This document shows, one piece after another, positions 12,593-24,000 of a DNA stretch of 64,000 nt. Where the stretch lies: the NCBI RefSeq assembly GCF_914767665.1, contig NC_059504.1, forward strand, positions 12,030,501-12,094,500. The letters are read 5' to 3'. Source of the stretch: Harmonia axyridis. Lineage: Eukaryota; Arthropoda; Insecta; Coleoptera; Coccinellidae. The notes under the pieces are model-generated. The model was not told where the DNA came from. It searched no databases and was given only the letters and a program-made list of their open reading frames with translations. A program made the position numbers and the translations under genes. The stretch's first letter is position 1. Each line of letters starts with the position of its first letter.

Positions 12593-12699
12593 AATTTTGA
12601 CTTATAAGTGACACTTCTTGAAATTCGTCTACGTTTTTGAAACGTAAATATTTCGCAACTATTGATAATAAGTATATTTCACCATTAATAGAATTCAGA

Positions 12700-13630
12700 A
12701 AAAATTGAAGTAGGTTGTGTGTACCCCAGGAGACCATTCTGGGTCCTCTTCTTTTTATAGTTTATGTCAATGATATAAATACACACTGTATTTTGTTAAT
12801 TTGTTTGCTGATGATACAGTTTTATGTGTGGCAGGGAGCAACTTTTTGGGGGTTACTGGCTCTGTAAGAATAGATTAAAACTGAATACTCTCAAAACAAA
12901 ATGTATGGTTTTAGGTACAAAATCAAATTTGAGAGTATGTATTAATGGAGTGAATATAGATTTTGTTTCAGAGATGATGTACCTGGGTATTGTATTTGAC
13001 CCGCAGTTGAGCTTTTCTCTGCAGATTGACTATATGTGTAGGAAATTGGCGAAGAAAAATCAATTTCTTGTTTTTGCTCGTATTTCTACCTTTCAGTTGT
13101 AGGAGACAGGTCTTCAATACAATCGTTATGCCCCATTTTAGCTACTGTTCTGCACTACTCATATCATGTACACATGGAGATATAAATAGACTTCAAATAC
13201 AGCAAAATAAATTCATGAGAATATGCCTTAGTTTAGTAAATTAACACCTGTAGTAGTCATGCATAATGAATTGAACTGGTTACCCGTGGAAAAAATATCA
13301 AAAAGGCCAATTTAACCTTAATTTACAAGATAGAGCATGATCTTGTACCACTCGTATATTTGAAAGGTTTCTTAGAAAGAAGAATTTTTATGATTACAAC
13401 ATTCGTTCAGGAAAAAACTTCATTATCTGCAGTGAGAACAACTTCTTTTCAGAAATCCTTTTTCTTTGAGAGTGTTCATTTGTACAATGGTCTCCCAGAG
13501 GGAATTGAGTACATCCTGTAAAAAATTGTATAGTTACTTAAGAGGAATGTAAATATTGTTGTTATTATTATCTTAATTTTTTCGTTTTTATTCTAGCCAA
13601 GTGCTGAATAAATGATATTATTATAGCGAA
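12700..13630 (+). mobile_element. LINE (non-LTR) reverse transcriptase 3' fragment
   Basis: Shifting + frames spell a reverse transcriptase C-terminal half: PQETILGPLLFIVYVNDI (about 12725), the catalytic FADD box followed by TVLCV (12804-12815), then NRLKLNTLKTKCMVLGTKS, MMYLGIVFDPQLSFSLQIDY, and further on MPHFSYCSALLISCTHGDIN with RLQIQQNKFMRICL. The order (FADD, K-T-K, YLG, then thumb/connection) fits Jockey/R1-like LINEs that copy RNA into nicked chromosomal DNA. Homology seems to run to about 13627, where CTGAATAAATGATATTATTA may be the 3' end. 5' truncated and frameshifted, as expected of a dead insertion. Confidence 0.85.
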
Positions 13631-14682
13631 ATACAATTTATAAGCTCCAGTTATGAATATTAAATTCAGTCAAGTATTCTTTTGAAAAAAAAATCTTTTC
13701 AAAAACCTTCAAGAAACAGCTTAGATTGGATGAGACTTTCCAAATTGTTCAGGATAGATATCAGTCTTGAATTAAAAACTAGTAGGTATCATATTGAAAC
13801 TAATTGAATATGACATGGAAAGGCACAAAATATTTTCACTATACTTTGAAAGGTCGCGAAAAGGTTTCCAAAAAACACGTTTGAAATATCATCACTCGTG
13901 AATAATTGCAGAAAATTTGCCGATAACATTTTCAATTTATCAATTCCAATTATAAACGCTGGATTTTTCGACAAACATTCCAGACCTATCATGGATTTCA
14001 AATCCTCCCAAGCGTAATCCAAATCCTTTATGATCCAATAAAAAACTCGACATTCTCTCTAACCTATTGTCATGACAGAATGTCAACAACTGTATTCCAG
14101 GTATATTTTGAGCGGCGTCTGTCGCAATAACCTACCCCTTCATGAACGAAGGGGGTGGAAACCGAATTCAATCAGACCAAAGTTTATGTGTATCATCGCA
14201 TAATATGGAACACCTCATCCACGAATCGATACCAGACGAGCCAAAGTTCATTTCCATATTGGTACGTTTCGATATAACGCGAATTTAATTCACTTCTCGC
14301 TACAGAGAATCGCTTTTTTCACCGAGTGGGATGAAGAAGAATGCACCATTCGATTCTATGGTGAAGAGCGGATCATGGAATGTACGGGTTTTTTTCGATT
14401 GGTTGAAATTTATGTTTTGTATCGATTATTCTACGATCAGAAGGTTGGAAATTGGAAATTGTAGCAGGAAGAATGCCACAATTGATGTTTAGGGTGGTTT
14501 GTTTTGATACGTAGTGACATCCTTAAATGAGTTATTGGAGTAATGAGTGCATGCTATCCCATGGGATTTGAGAACTTTTGAGGTAATCCAAAAAAGACGT
14601 TGATCAAAATATGATTAAGCTGAGGAGAGTAGATCATATTCGGTGTCTTTCATAATATGTCACTTTCAATAAGATTCGATAA
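13631..14682. other. No recognisable gene
   Basis: Between the two LINE fragments. A short open stretch at 14309-14384 (ESLFSPSGMKKNAPFDSMVK) follows a CTACAG, but its donor is non-consensus, so it is not called. Confidence 0.45.
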
Positions 14683-15350
14683 GCTGATGCATAGCAGCTT
14701 GGTTTTTTCTGCTGCTGAATACTGCTGTTCTGTTTGGTTCAATAGTGCTCATGTTCATCAAATTGATGCACAGCTTGAGGTTTCTCTGAGAATTATTAGT
14801 GGAACTATTAGATCTACACCTTTACATTGATTACTAGTGCTATCACTTATACTTCCGCCTCATATTCGTTGACAGGTCTCAGTCAAGAAATCTTGGAAAA
14901 AATTTCAAATCTACGTGAACTTATTTCCAATTGTATTCCACCTCCCAGATACTAGAACTGCCAGATTAAAGTCACACAAACCCTTATGGATTAATACCTT
15001 CCTTCAATCCAATGAAAGTGACAAGGAAATTTGGCGTGCGGAATGGAGTTTTTGTAATGTTTTCAACAAAAGTCTAATCGTTGATCCTTCAGAGAAAGTT
15101 CTAATTTTCAATTTTCCTAAGAAAATTAGTGTATTTCAAATCGAAATAGAACTGGTCATGGCCGTTGCAATAGTATGCTCTTCAAATAGCATTCTATCGA
15201 AAGCCCACTATGTGGGTGTTTTGTAGAAGAAACCATTGATGACTTTCTGAATACTTGTCCAATTTATAACTTTCATGATGGTTTCCAAGCTATCCATTCT
15301 GTTTCAGATTCTCTTTTGAAATGGGTCGCTAACTTCAAATCAATATAATG
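14683..15350 (+). mobile_element. Second LINE pol C-terminal fragment
   Basis: The + frames read SSLVFSAAEYCCSVWFNSAH, QLEVSLRIISGTIRSTPLH, LPPHIR, then from 14918 LFPIVFHLPDTRTARLKSHK. A frame change follows, to a segment resembling FPRKIWCISNRNRTGHGRCN, then CGCFVEETIDDFLNTCP (about 15213-15263). This is the connection region and the C-terminal Cys/His knuckle-like tail of Jockey-type pol proteins. It differs from the fragment at 12700, so it is a separate insertion or lineage. Several frameshifts. Ends at about 15350 at the stop after the tail. Confidence 0.8.
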
Positions 15351-16632
15351 GAAACTAACATTTATTATTCCTTTCTGGTTCTTTTTTTTGTTTTTGTTTT
15401 TGATTTAATTATAAAGTCGTCAACCGTTGGTGGAGAAAAAATGGAAAATTTTTATTTGGATGAAGAGGAAGCCCTTCAATATAAATATGTCAGCTTATTC
15501 TGTAAACAAATACACAAACCAGTCACTTATCCTATTCGGGGAGATGTCTGTATGATGCCCCGTTTACATCTCCTCTGCTAATACTGAGATTATATCTACA
15601 CATGCTTTGTTGTTTGAAGTTGATAATCTTATAAGAATTTATATAACAAAAAAGTAAAAGGGAACGGCATCCGAACAGTTATGTTTCCTAGGAATCCAGT
15701 TAAAAATAAAAAAAATATCAAGTTTTTATATTATATTAAAAAGAATAATTACCAAAATCGACTAAAAGCCTCTAGAAAAAATAAACTACAGACTTTGTTG
15801 AAATATTTTCCGTTCCCCTCATTTTACCATAGTTTTTATCATTCCAAGATTGATATATTGCTTGTCCATCCCCAACCATTTGGATCAAAATGGATTCCCT
15901 TCAAAATCAAACAGATCTCAATCAAAATATCGCCATAAACTCGGAAAAAAATTGGCCTACTTCATATCTCCAACAACACAATTCAAGCCTTCCCCCTCTC
16001 CCATAAAACTTCCACTATCTCCCCCGGGAATACGAATGTTTCATTTTTTCATCTCCCAAGATTACAGCATCCGATTTCCCCCCTTGTATCTTCTCCCGCC
16101 AGCAGGATGACGACCGTCTAAGATGAAAAATGTATCTGGTCCTGGATATCTGCGATCTGCAATGATTTTATTGGCGTCCTATAAGGGTGGGGGTGGGATG
16201 TAAACGTGGCAGGTCGACCGTGTCGTTTCATCGGGAAATCGGAAATGGACTGATTACCAACATTCCATACGCGTTCCCATCTAAATCACTCCATCCACGA
16301 TATTTCAATTAGATTGTCGCGATTCCATCTAGGCTGGATGTCGGGGGCTTTAGCTGCATGGGAATATTGATTCGTTTACGTGGAATCTGCTTTTTGCCTT
16401 TGGAAGACTGCGGACTGGTGGAAAATATGAATAATTCGGGGTATTGTTGATACTTTAGGAATGACGGAGAAAGTGCTGAGGGTTGTATACTTTTGATGGA
16501 AGGTACGAGGTATGGAAGGTAAAGATTTTAAAGTATGGAGTGCCGCAGGGTTCAATTTTAGGTCTTTTATTGTTTTTATTATACATACAACACTTACCAC
16601 TGAATATGCCGTCACCCCTTATCTCAATATAT
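15351..16632. other. No recognisable gene
   Basis: Includes a C-rich patch (about 15970-16110) and a G-rich patch (about 16180-16240). There are short open frames but no family signature or convincing exon. Confidence 0.5.
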
Positions 16633-17815
16633 TAGGCCAACTGAAAAGTCCCCGGTCTGATGCACAGTTGGCGGTGCTAGTTAAATCCATATGATTTTTA
16701 GTTTTGACAGCAGTCCGACCATTAGTTTGTGAGATATTGCGTTGTGAGTATAGCTACTAGTGTTATTTAATGAAAAAAAAAAAGAAATTTCGAGTGCAGA
16801 TAAAAATTGCTTTTTGAAGGGAAAAATACAAAATCTGGCTTGATGAAGGGTTTCCGGGGTCTTCACCAGGAAAATCAACCATCATTGATTGGTATGCTGA
16901 GTTCGAACTTCAAACGTGGTGAAATGAGAACCCAAGACGGCGAAAGGAGTGGACGCCCGAAATAGGCTCTCATCGATGAAAAAATAAAAAAAATTCACAA
17001 AATAATTTTGAATGACCGTGTAAAGTGAAGTTGATCGAGATGGCAGACATTGTGAAGATATCATCTGAACGTGTTCATAACATACATAAGAAAGCTGTGT
17101 GCAATATGGGTGCCGCGCGAGCTCACAATCGATCAAAGGCAACAACGTGTTAATGATTCTGAGCAGTGTTTGAAGCTGTTTGAGTGAAATAAATTTTTGC
17201 GTCTATATGTTACAATGGATGAAACATGCCTCCATCATTTCACTCCAGAGTCCAACCGACAGTCAGCTGAGTGGACTGCACACGATGAACCGAATTCAAA
17301 GCGAGGAAAAGCACAACAGTCAGCTGGCTAGATTATGGCATGAGTAATCTGAGATGCGCAAAGTATGATATTCATTGATTACCTCCAAAAGGCTAGACCA
17401 CTGACAGCGATTATTATATAGCGTTATTGGATCGTTTCAAAGAATGAAATCGTTAAAAAACGGCCCATTTGAAGAAAAACAGGTGCTGTTTCATCAAGAC
17501 AAAGCGCCGTGTCACAAATCAATGAAAACAATTGCAAAATTGCTTGAATTGGGCTTTGAATTGCTTCTGCATCCACCGTATTCGCCAGATCTGGCCAACA
17601 GCGACATTTTCGGTTCTCAGACCTCAAAAGAATGCTCGCTGGAAAGAAATTTAGCGCCAATGAAGAAGTGATCGCCGAAACTGAGGCCTATTTTCAAGCG
17701 AAAGACAAATCGTAGTACAAAATGTTATCGAAAAGTTGAAAGATCGCTATGATCGCTGTATCGCCCTCAAAGGCAACTATGTTGAATAATAAAATCGAAT
17801 TTTGTCAAAAAAAAA
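16633..17815 (+). mobile_element. Mariner, irritans type, 3' truncated
   Basis: The 5' inverted repeat TTAGGCCAACTGAAAAGTCC with CCGGTCT matches the ends at 46598 and 50588. Broken + frames encode irritans-subfamily landmarks: FEGKIQNLA-like start, STIIDWYAEF, RGEMRTQDGERSGRP, MDETCLHHFTPESN with the first Asp, LFHQDKAPCHKSMKTIAKLL with the second Asp, and LHPPYSPDLAN where APSD is expected to supply the third. Many stops and shifts. The element ends just after the stop codon region (ATGTTGAATAATAAAATCG), without the 3' inverted repeat, because it runs directly into a different mariner at 17816. Confidence 0.85.
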
Positions 17816-18360
17816 GTGTGATGATGACTGAAATGAAAAATGGGTCATTTACGACAATATCAAGCGATAGAGATCGTGGTCGAAAGTCAACGAAGAGGCC
17901 AAGACCGTGTTTGGTGGGATTGGCAGGAAATACTCTACTATGAGCTGCTCTTCTATGATCAAACGCTCAAGTCTGTCTTCTACTGTGAACAACTAGAGCA
18001 TTTTAAGATGGCGATAAAACAGAAGCTATAGCATTGGTGAGTAGAAGAGGAATCGTATATCATTAGGACAACACTAAGCCACACTTGTCTATTAATATAC
18101 CACAAGCTCCAGGAGCTCGTATGGGAAGTTCTTATGCCTTCGAACCTTTCACCAAGTGGCTGTCACCTGTTGCTGTCTCTGACCAACGAGCTTGGAGTTC
18201 AAACTTGGCCTGAGAAAATTAGTTGTTGGAGTTTTTCGCCTATAAGGACAAAAGCTTCTACGCGAGGGGCATTACGTTTGTTGGCAAAAAGATATGGAAG
18301 AGAACGGTACATATTTGACTGAAATTGGATTATTGTAACACTTTTTGTGAAGCAATGAAA
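17816..18360 (+). mobile_element. Mariner, cecropia (Hsmar1-like) type, C-terminal part
   Basis: The sequence starts inside the transposase at the first catalytic motif (TGATGACTGAAATGAAAAATGG, a degenerate T-x-D-E-K-W), then YDNIKR, VWWDWQEILYYELLFYDQTL, FYCEQLEHFKMAIKQKL, a decayed HQDN region (about 18060), RMGSSYAFEPF, and LLEFFAYKDKSFYARGALRL. This order fits cecropia-type mariners and differs from the irritans copy that abuts it. N-terminal half and 5' repeat absent. Pseudogenised. Confidence 0.75.
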
Positions 18361-19223
18361 TAGAGCAAAAATGTACAAAAGTACATTTAACCCCAACCAG
18401 ATATGTGATAATTAAATAATCTTCATGAACGAAACGAAAACCAAATTTCTGACAGCTAGGACCATTGATGAAGAATTAGTACCAAATTACATGAGTACAA
18501 CCGATTTCATTCTCATCCAAAGAAACTACAATCTTGAAAATGATCTTAGTTTTTTTTTTGCAAAGGTCTATTTCTTATCATAAGAATAAATAAATGAAAA
18601 AAGCTGATACAATTCGTCTTGCAGAATCTTCGAAGTCACGACTCACCCTATATATCCCTTCCCCCGATTCCAAACCAACAAAACCCTACGCACCAATATA
18701 ATATTCCACCTCACATTCCACTGAACAAAGCAGCAAGGTCGTCTTCTCCAAATACATTTCTCTCGAATAAAACGGAACAAATTCCAGAATCCCGAATATT
18801 CCCATTATTCCACCCCCATAGCCCGAAAGCAGAACTGATGATTCCTCCCTCCGGCACTCCCCCTACCTCTCTCAGCATCTCCATCTGCGAATATTCAACC
18901 TATTTTAATAACAATATCCTTCGCGGTACAGCCTTGCTCAGTACCATTATCATATCTGGTGTTTCTCCATCGTAAAACCGGAGAAAAAGACATCGGTGGC
19001 TGATTCCAGGTATTCAGACGTCGTTGGATATGTGGCAGCCAAGGGGTGGGTTGTTGAAGGGATCCCGGGGGGCAATCTATACTAATTTCCTTTAATAGGG
19101 AAAGATGAATCTGCTTCAGCCTCTCTCTGCTTGTGGAGCCGATTCCCTTGCGGAAATTGTCCCGAGTTATTTTGGCTGTTCGCGAATGAGATGCGACTGG
19201 CATAAATTATTAGGGAATCGAAG
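18361..19223. other. No recognisable gene
   Basis: Contains a Pro/Ser-rich open frame of 118 codons at 18619-18975 in a C-rich tract. It lacks a domain or splice support, so I do not call it. Confidence 0.45.
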
Positions 19224-19860
19224 GGATAATCCATACCTTAACGTGTCAGATGGATGTAGATTTCGGTATTGCTCTGGGCAAGGTTGATCTGTAGACGGGC
19301 TAGATTAGTCGGCTAGATATAAGTATCGGCCAGGTAGATATATTAGCTGTATTGCTGACAGATGAAACGTTTTATTCATGGGGTTTTTCCATAGAGTAAT
19401 AAACATAGATAAAGGGAGTATACGCAATTTTTACATGTCCCCCACATGGTTAGATTACGTTGTCGGATTGTTATATATTTTCAAATCCACAATCTCTGTG
19501 TCATCTGTTGTTTCACGTCGTTTGGCGCGCTTGAAGTTTGTTTTCTGAATTTTTAACATATTTAGGTCTTTATTTCAATATATTTATATATATTTGGAAT
19601 TAATATGAAACGTTGATTCACTATGGGACATAAGAAGTGCGTTCTTTGTGGTGAAACTCGCGAATTGAGAGAAAACCACTGATATGTTTTCATTTCCGCG
19701 CGCTTCATGTCAAATTTGATAGATCATGTTGGGGACAAAATTTGCTTACTAAAAATGACATATGCTCCCTCTATCTATGTTTATTAATCTGAGGATAATC
19801 CATACAAGGTGTCGATGGAAGCAGATTTCATTATTGCTCTGGGCAAGGTAGATGCTGACC
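19224..19860. repeat. Direct duplication flanking a MITE
   Basis: About 60 bases at 19224-19285 recur at 19792-19855. Both start with GGATAATCCATAC and end with TTGCTCTGGGCAAGGT. Between them lie about 100 bases of unrelated sequence and the THAP MITE. The repeat is too long and too diverged to be a target-site duplication; an older segmental duplication is more likely. Confidence 0.6.
19397..19786 (+). mobile_element. MITE carrying a THAP-domain leader (P/Kolobok-like)
   Basis: A 390-bp element with inverted ends TAATAAACATAGATAAAGGG and, reversed from the right, TAATAAACATAGATAGAGGG. Inside, ATG at 19623 opens MGHKKCVLCGETRELRENH before a TGA at 19680. Shifting one base continues it as DMFSFPRA. 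C-x2-C followed by a F-x-FP block is the start of a THAP zinc finger, the DNA-binding domain of P-element and Kolobok transposases. This looks like a non-autonomous derivative that kept the parent's first exon. A second copy of the right end lies at 58066. Confidence 0.65.
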
Positions 19861-21718
19861 CCTTATTGTAAAACGCTATATTTATAGGTGTTACTTTTTG
19901 AATAGCCGCTGTCTGGGCGGCTGTAGTTTTTGACAATTGAGAAATAAAAACTATGCCATCATTGAAAATAAAAAAATTCACGCAACTGAAATTGTTAACA
20001 TTCATTGATATTTCTTGACAAAAACAACACCTATACAAATATGAACAAGCGTACGAAAACCCTCTACTTTACGTCAGTCTTTTCCTCATTTGTTTTTATA
20101 TTAAGTACGATACCTTCTTCAAAAACAAAATAATAAATCAAAAAAAATTAAAAGGCCCTAATGAAAAGTCAGTAGTTTTTTGGCGCTCAATCGATCTTGC
20201 GCCAATTGCGCTCTTGGAGGCCAAAGAATTGTATATAGGTATAAGTGGACTCCAACGAAGCAATTGGCACAGAAATAAACGAACTCTTGAGTTCATGTCA
20301 GTGTTTTCCAACTTCTTTTCTTTTCTTCGTTGCCTTATAGTGAACGTTTTTGAATTGATACAAGAAGTTTTATCACATAGAAAAAATGCCAGATTGACTT
20401 ATTTCACTTTTGGAGTTCGTATTTAAATGAATCAACTCTGCATTCCATTAGTCATTCAGATAACTTCAAAATTTCCAAATAGTGAAGAATCGATATTTAT
20501 TTTCACACGAAATATCGGAATTAACGGTAGAAAGATTGCATCTTTACTACGATTCATTCATTTGTATACTTCCTATTAAAGCATACTTGCTCTATTGATA
20601 GAAGTGCGCTATCTGCATCGAAATTTTTGGGAATTGTATATTTATCATCATAAGATAGATACCAATCGTTCTATCGCTATTTCAGATAATATAAAATCGG
20701 TTGACAGGTTTGGCTTGTTGAAGATAGCATTCCTTGATGATTTCATTTGTTGTCACTCAATTTAGAATGAATTAACAATTGTTCAGTTTAGTTTTCTACT
20801 CGTAATTGCAGCTACTATGTATTTAGTCTATCATCGGAAGTTTCTAAGTTTAGTAGTTCGTGTATTGCACTGACAACTCAGTTTGGAATAACTGACTTTC
20901 ATTTTTGAGCAAGGATATAAAAATACCATAATGAAAAATGTTAGTTCCAAGTTAAAGTTTTTTTTCGCTCAAATGTCGTCATGTGTTTTCGAGACTCAAC
21001 AGTATAACTCAATTACATGTATGTTGAACACTTCTTCATTTTTTGTTAAGAATATTCCATGAGGGTTCATATAAGATATTAGGTTTTCAATCTTTTATTT
21101 TTTTGTTGTCAATCAAAGGCAAAGTAATTCATTACACTTATTATTTCTTTGAATCTTTCCACCAAGAAGATCATCCTTTTCCTTTCTACAATAATCTTAT
21201 TTATTATCACCATAAAAATTTGAATATCATTGACTAGCCCTTACGAAAAATCACAATTCTACTCCATATTTTTCCAATTAAATTTTAATCTTGTACCTAT
21301 CTCAATTTATTCGTTTTTGACGTAATCGTGTCATCTCATTGTAAGAAATATGTTTCTCATAAAACCGAGCCCACTGTGGCAGATTAGCGGACAAAAACTG
21401 AAGCAGCATAAATGTATGATGGAATGAAGGCAGCATCGCAAAAAGTGATCAATCTTGCGTGGAAGCTGTTACGGCTAACCAGACAGCTGAAATGCCCTCG
21501 AATTAGGTTTCCCATAGCTCTGCAAAAAAAGTTAACGAAACACGTATACGTTCGTGTGTATAATTTTCAACTTTGAGAGACGTTGAGGAGAGAGAAGAGA
21601 TTGGATAAATGAGTCGAATGGCCTACTCCGGAAGGCAGAAATTTTCAAATAAAACACTTTTTTTTTCGGAGCACCATTTCACACCAAAAACTACACGTTA
21701 TGCGTATATTTAAATTAT
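19861..21718. other. No recognisable gene
   Basis: AT-rich with only short open frames; no repeat or exon signature seen. Confidence 0.55.
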
Positions 21719-23671
21719 TAGGTGTAAAACTTTGCTTCCGCCGTTTGTCAATGGATGGCTGTAGCGGTAAGAGGTAGTCGAAATAAAAAGGTCTTACATG
21801 TCATACAATGACATCAGGTATTTGTAAACATAACGCCATCGAAATATCAGTCGATTTGTGACTGCATTATAAAATTATTCTCGATTAAACTAGTGAGCTT
21901 ACGAACCAAATTCGCGTCATTTGCGGGAGATTTTAATTTTCTGTATTAATATGAAGGAATCTGCGGCTGAGGCTCATCGAATGATCTCAAATACCTATGG
22001 TAATGCCGCTTTTAGTGCAGAACGTTCCGAGAGTGGTTTCAACGCTTCAAGAACGGTGATTTTGAGGTCGAAGACCAGCATGACGGTGGAAGAGAGAAGG
22101 ATTTCGAAGATGCAGAATTGGGGGTATTATTTGATCGAGACTCGTGTCAAACGCAACGCAACAATAATTGGCAGGATCATTGGGAGTGACGCAACAAGCC
22201 ATTTCTAAATGCCTGAAAGTTATGGGAATTATTCAGAAACAAGGAAATTGGCCATTGTGTGCCGTACGAGAGCCGAGAGATGTTGAAAGGCGTTTGTTTT
22301 CTTGTGATCAGCTGTTCTCGAAGGCAAGGACGGAAGCGATTTCTGCATCGCATTGTGACTGAAGACAAAAAAATAGGTTCATTACGATTATTCCAAGCGC
22401 AAAAAATCATGGGGATCTCCCGGTCACGTTGACGGCCAAAGTGAATATTCACGGTTCCAAGGTCATGCTCAGTATTGGGTGGGACAAACTCGGCTTAGTG
22501 TGTTATGAGTTGTTGAAACCGACTGAAACAATCACAGGCGATCATTATCGAACGCAATTAAAGCGTTTGAGCCGAACATCGAAATACAAACGGCCGCGAT
22601 ACAACGAGAGACATGATAAAGTGATTTTACAGCATGACAATGCTCGACCACATATTGCGAAAGTAGTCAAGACATACTTGGAAACGTTGAAATAAGAAGT
22701 ACCACCCCATCCACCATATTCCCAGACGTTGCTCCCTCGGACAATCACTTGTTTCCATCAATGACACACGGCCTGGCTGACCAGCACTTCTGGTCTTATG
22801 AGGAAAAAAAAAAATGATAGATTCGTGAATGGCTTCAAAAGATGACCAGTTTTTTCAACGCCGAATTTGTACGCTGCCCGAAAGATGGAATAAATTACTG
22901 GCCAACGATTGACAATACTTATGCAGGGTGGCCATTTGAAAACGAAACAGACGAGATTACAGACGAAATAAAGTTTTTCGATAGAAATGCTCGGACAGGT
23001 CGATTTCTGTTTCGAGGGGGACAACTTAAGATGTTGGTTACGGACGCATAGCGCTTCAACCCTTGCTACTACAACCCTCACCCCCAAATTTTGAATGGGG
23101 GAGATGGGGTGATACCTCATTTGAAAGGTATTTTTATACTGATTTCAGAACAGTAATTGTTTTTTCATTTTATGCATTAGTTCTCGAAATATTCTCAACT
23201 AAGTATTTGAAAATGAAGTGGTGTTTTCATGGCACTTGTAGTGTTTTGTGAAAAATCGACATTTTGAGCTTCAAAACAACCATGACTGTGGCTTCCTTCC
23301 TAACTAACTAACGCATGAATATTTCGAGAACTAATGCATAAAATGAAAAAACAATAACTGTGCTGAAATCAGTATAAAAATACCTTTCAAATGAGGTATC
23401 ACTCACCCCATCTTCCCTATTCAAAATTTGGGGGTGAGGGTTGTAGTAGCAAGGGTTGAAGCGCTATGCGTCCGTAACCTACATCTTAAGTTGTCCCCCT
23501 CGAAACAGAAATCGACCTGTCCGAGCATTTCTATCGAAAAACTTTATTTCGTCTGTAATCTCGTCTGTTTCGTTTTCAAATGGCCACCCTGTATACATAA
23601 ATGTATAACCAATTTTTCACAATAAAGCCTCTTATTTCGGAACAAACGGCGGAAAAAGAGTTGTACGCCTA
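21719..23671 (+). mobile_element. Mariner type A, near full length, split by a fold-back insertion
   Basis: Both inverted repeats are present: TTAGGTGTAAAACTTTGCTT at 21718 and, at about 23640-23671, its complement ending TTGTACGCCTA. Without the 672-bp insertion at 22922-23593 it is about 1.28 kb, the normal mariner size. Transposase blocks in order: EILIFCINMKESAAEAHRMI, NTYGNAAFS, VTQQAISKCLKVMGIIQKQG, RPKDVERR-like block, NIHGSKVMLSIGW, YELLKPTETITGDHYRTQLK, VILQHDNARPHIAKVV with the second catalytic Asp, then a stop at the KWEV position and a decayed third-Asp region. Several shifts and stops. It lies about 100 bp upstream of the host exon at 23774. Confidence 0.85.
22922..23593. mobile_element. 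672-bp fold-back element inserted in the mariner
   Basis: The two arms, 22922-23194 and 23307-23593, are near-perfect inverted copies. They run from TGCAGGGTGGCCATTTGAAA inward to GTTCTCGAAATATTC, leaving a loop of about 110 bases. The right end reads back as TACAGGGTGGCCATTTGAAA. The flanks are TA on both sides (22920-22921 and 23594-23595), a plausible TA target duplication as made by Tc1/mariner enzymes. No coding capacity, so it depends on a transposase elsewhere. Confidence 0.85.
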
Positions 23672-23773
23672 TGTAATTATTTATTATTATCGATTGTTGA
23701 AACAAAAAACAAACGTTAAAAACAATATCTGCCAATATGAATAACTAAAAAAAAACATAACAATCTGTGTCAG

Positions 23774-24000
23774 AAAACTCGGCCGATATTTTAAGTTTGT
23801 CAGATTTTTCATCTGAAGTACTGAACGATGCAAATCCCCCTTTTATCCACTTTTCTATATCCTCTCTCGGTTATCCAACATTGAATCTCACAGAATCGTT
23901 TTGTTACAGAGGCACGGATGATGTCCAGCGTTCAATAGAGCTGTTAGATCGAGTGCTCTCCGAGTTCGACGATGTGGAAAATGCGAATCAAGTGCAAAAT
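23774..24000 (+). CDS. Host gene exon (first of five linked exons)
   Basis: Acceptor TGTGTCAG|AAAAC at 23773/23774 and a strong donor AAAAT|GTAAGTACC at 24001. It enters with one base owed (phase 1) and leaves in phase 0. It reads NSADILSLSDFSSEVL, a hydrophobic-leaning middle, then DVQRSIELLDRVLSEFDDVE, a predicted acidic amphipathic helix, ending NANQVQN. It joins in frame to IQQLTSSASTPQ of the next exon. No family recognised. The acceptor's pyrimidine tract is weak and a dead mariner sits about 100 bp upstream. The last 13 bases and the donor are duplicated 423 bp downstream. An earlier exon must exist but was not identified with confidence. Confidence 0.75.

Noticed and set aside
14306..14384. 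Exon-like stretch ESLFSPSGMKKNAPFDSMVK after CTACAG
   Set aside because: Donor is GTACGG, and the frame does not link to any supported exon.
15348..15581. Frame reading GGEKMENFYLDEEEALQYKY after the second LINE fragment
   Set aside because: Looks protein-like but is short, lacks splice signals and matches no LINE tail I know.
18619..18975. 118-codon Pro/Ser-rich frame
   Set aside because: C-rich low-complexity tract; no splice support or recognised domain.
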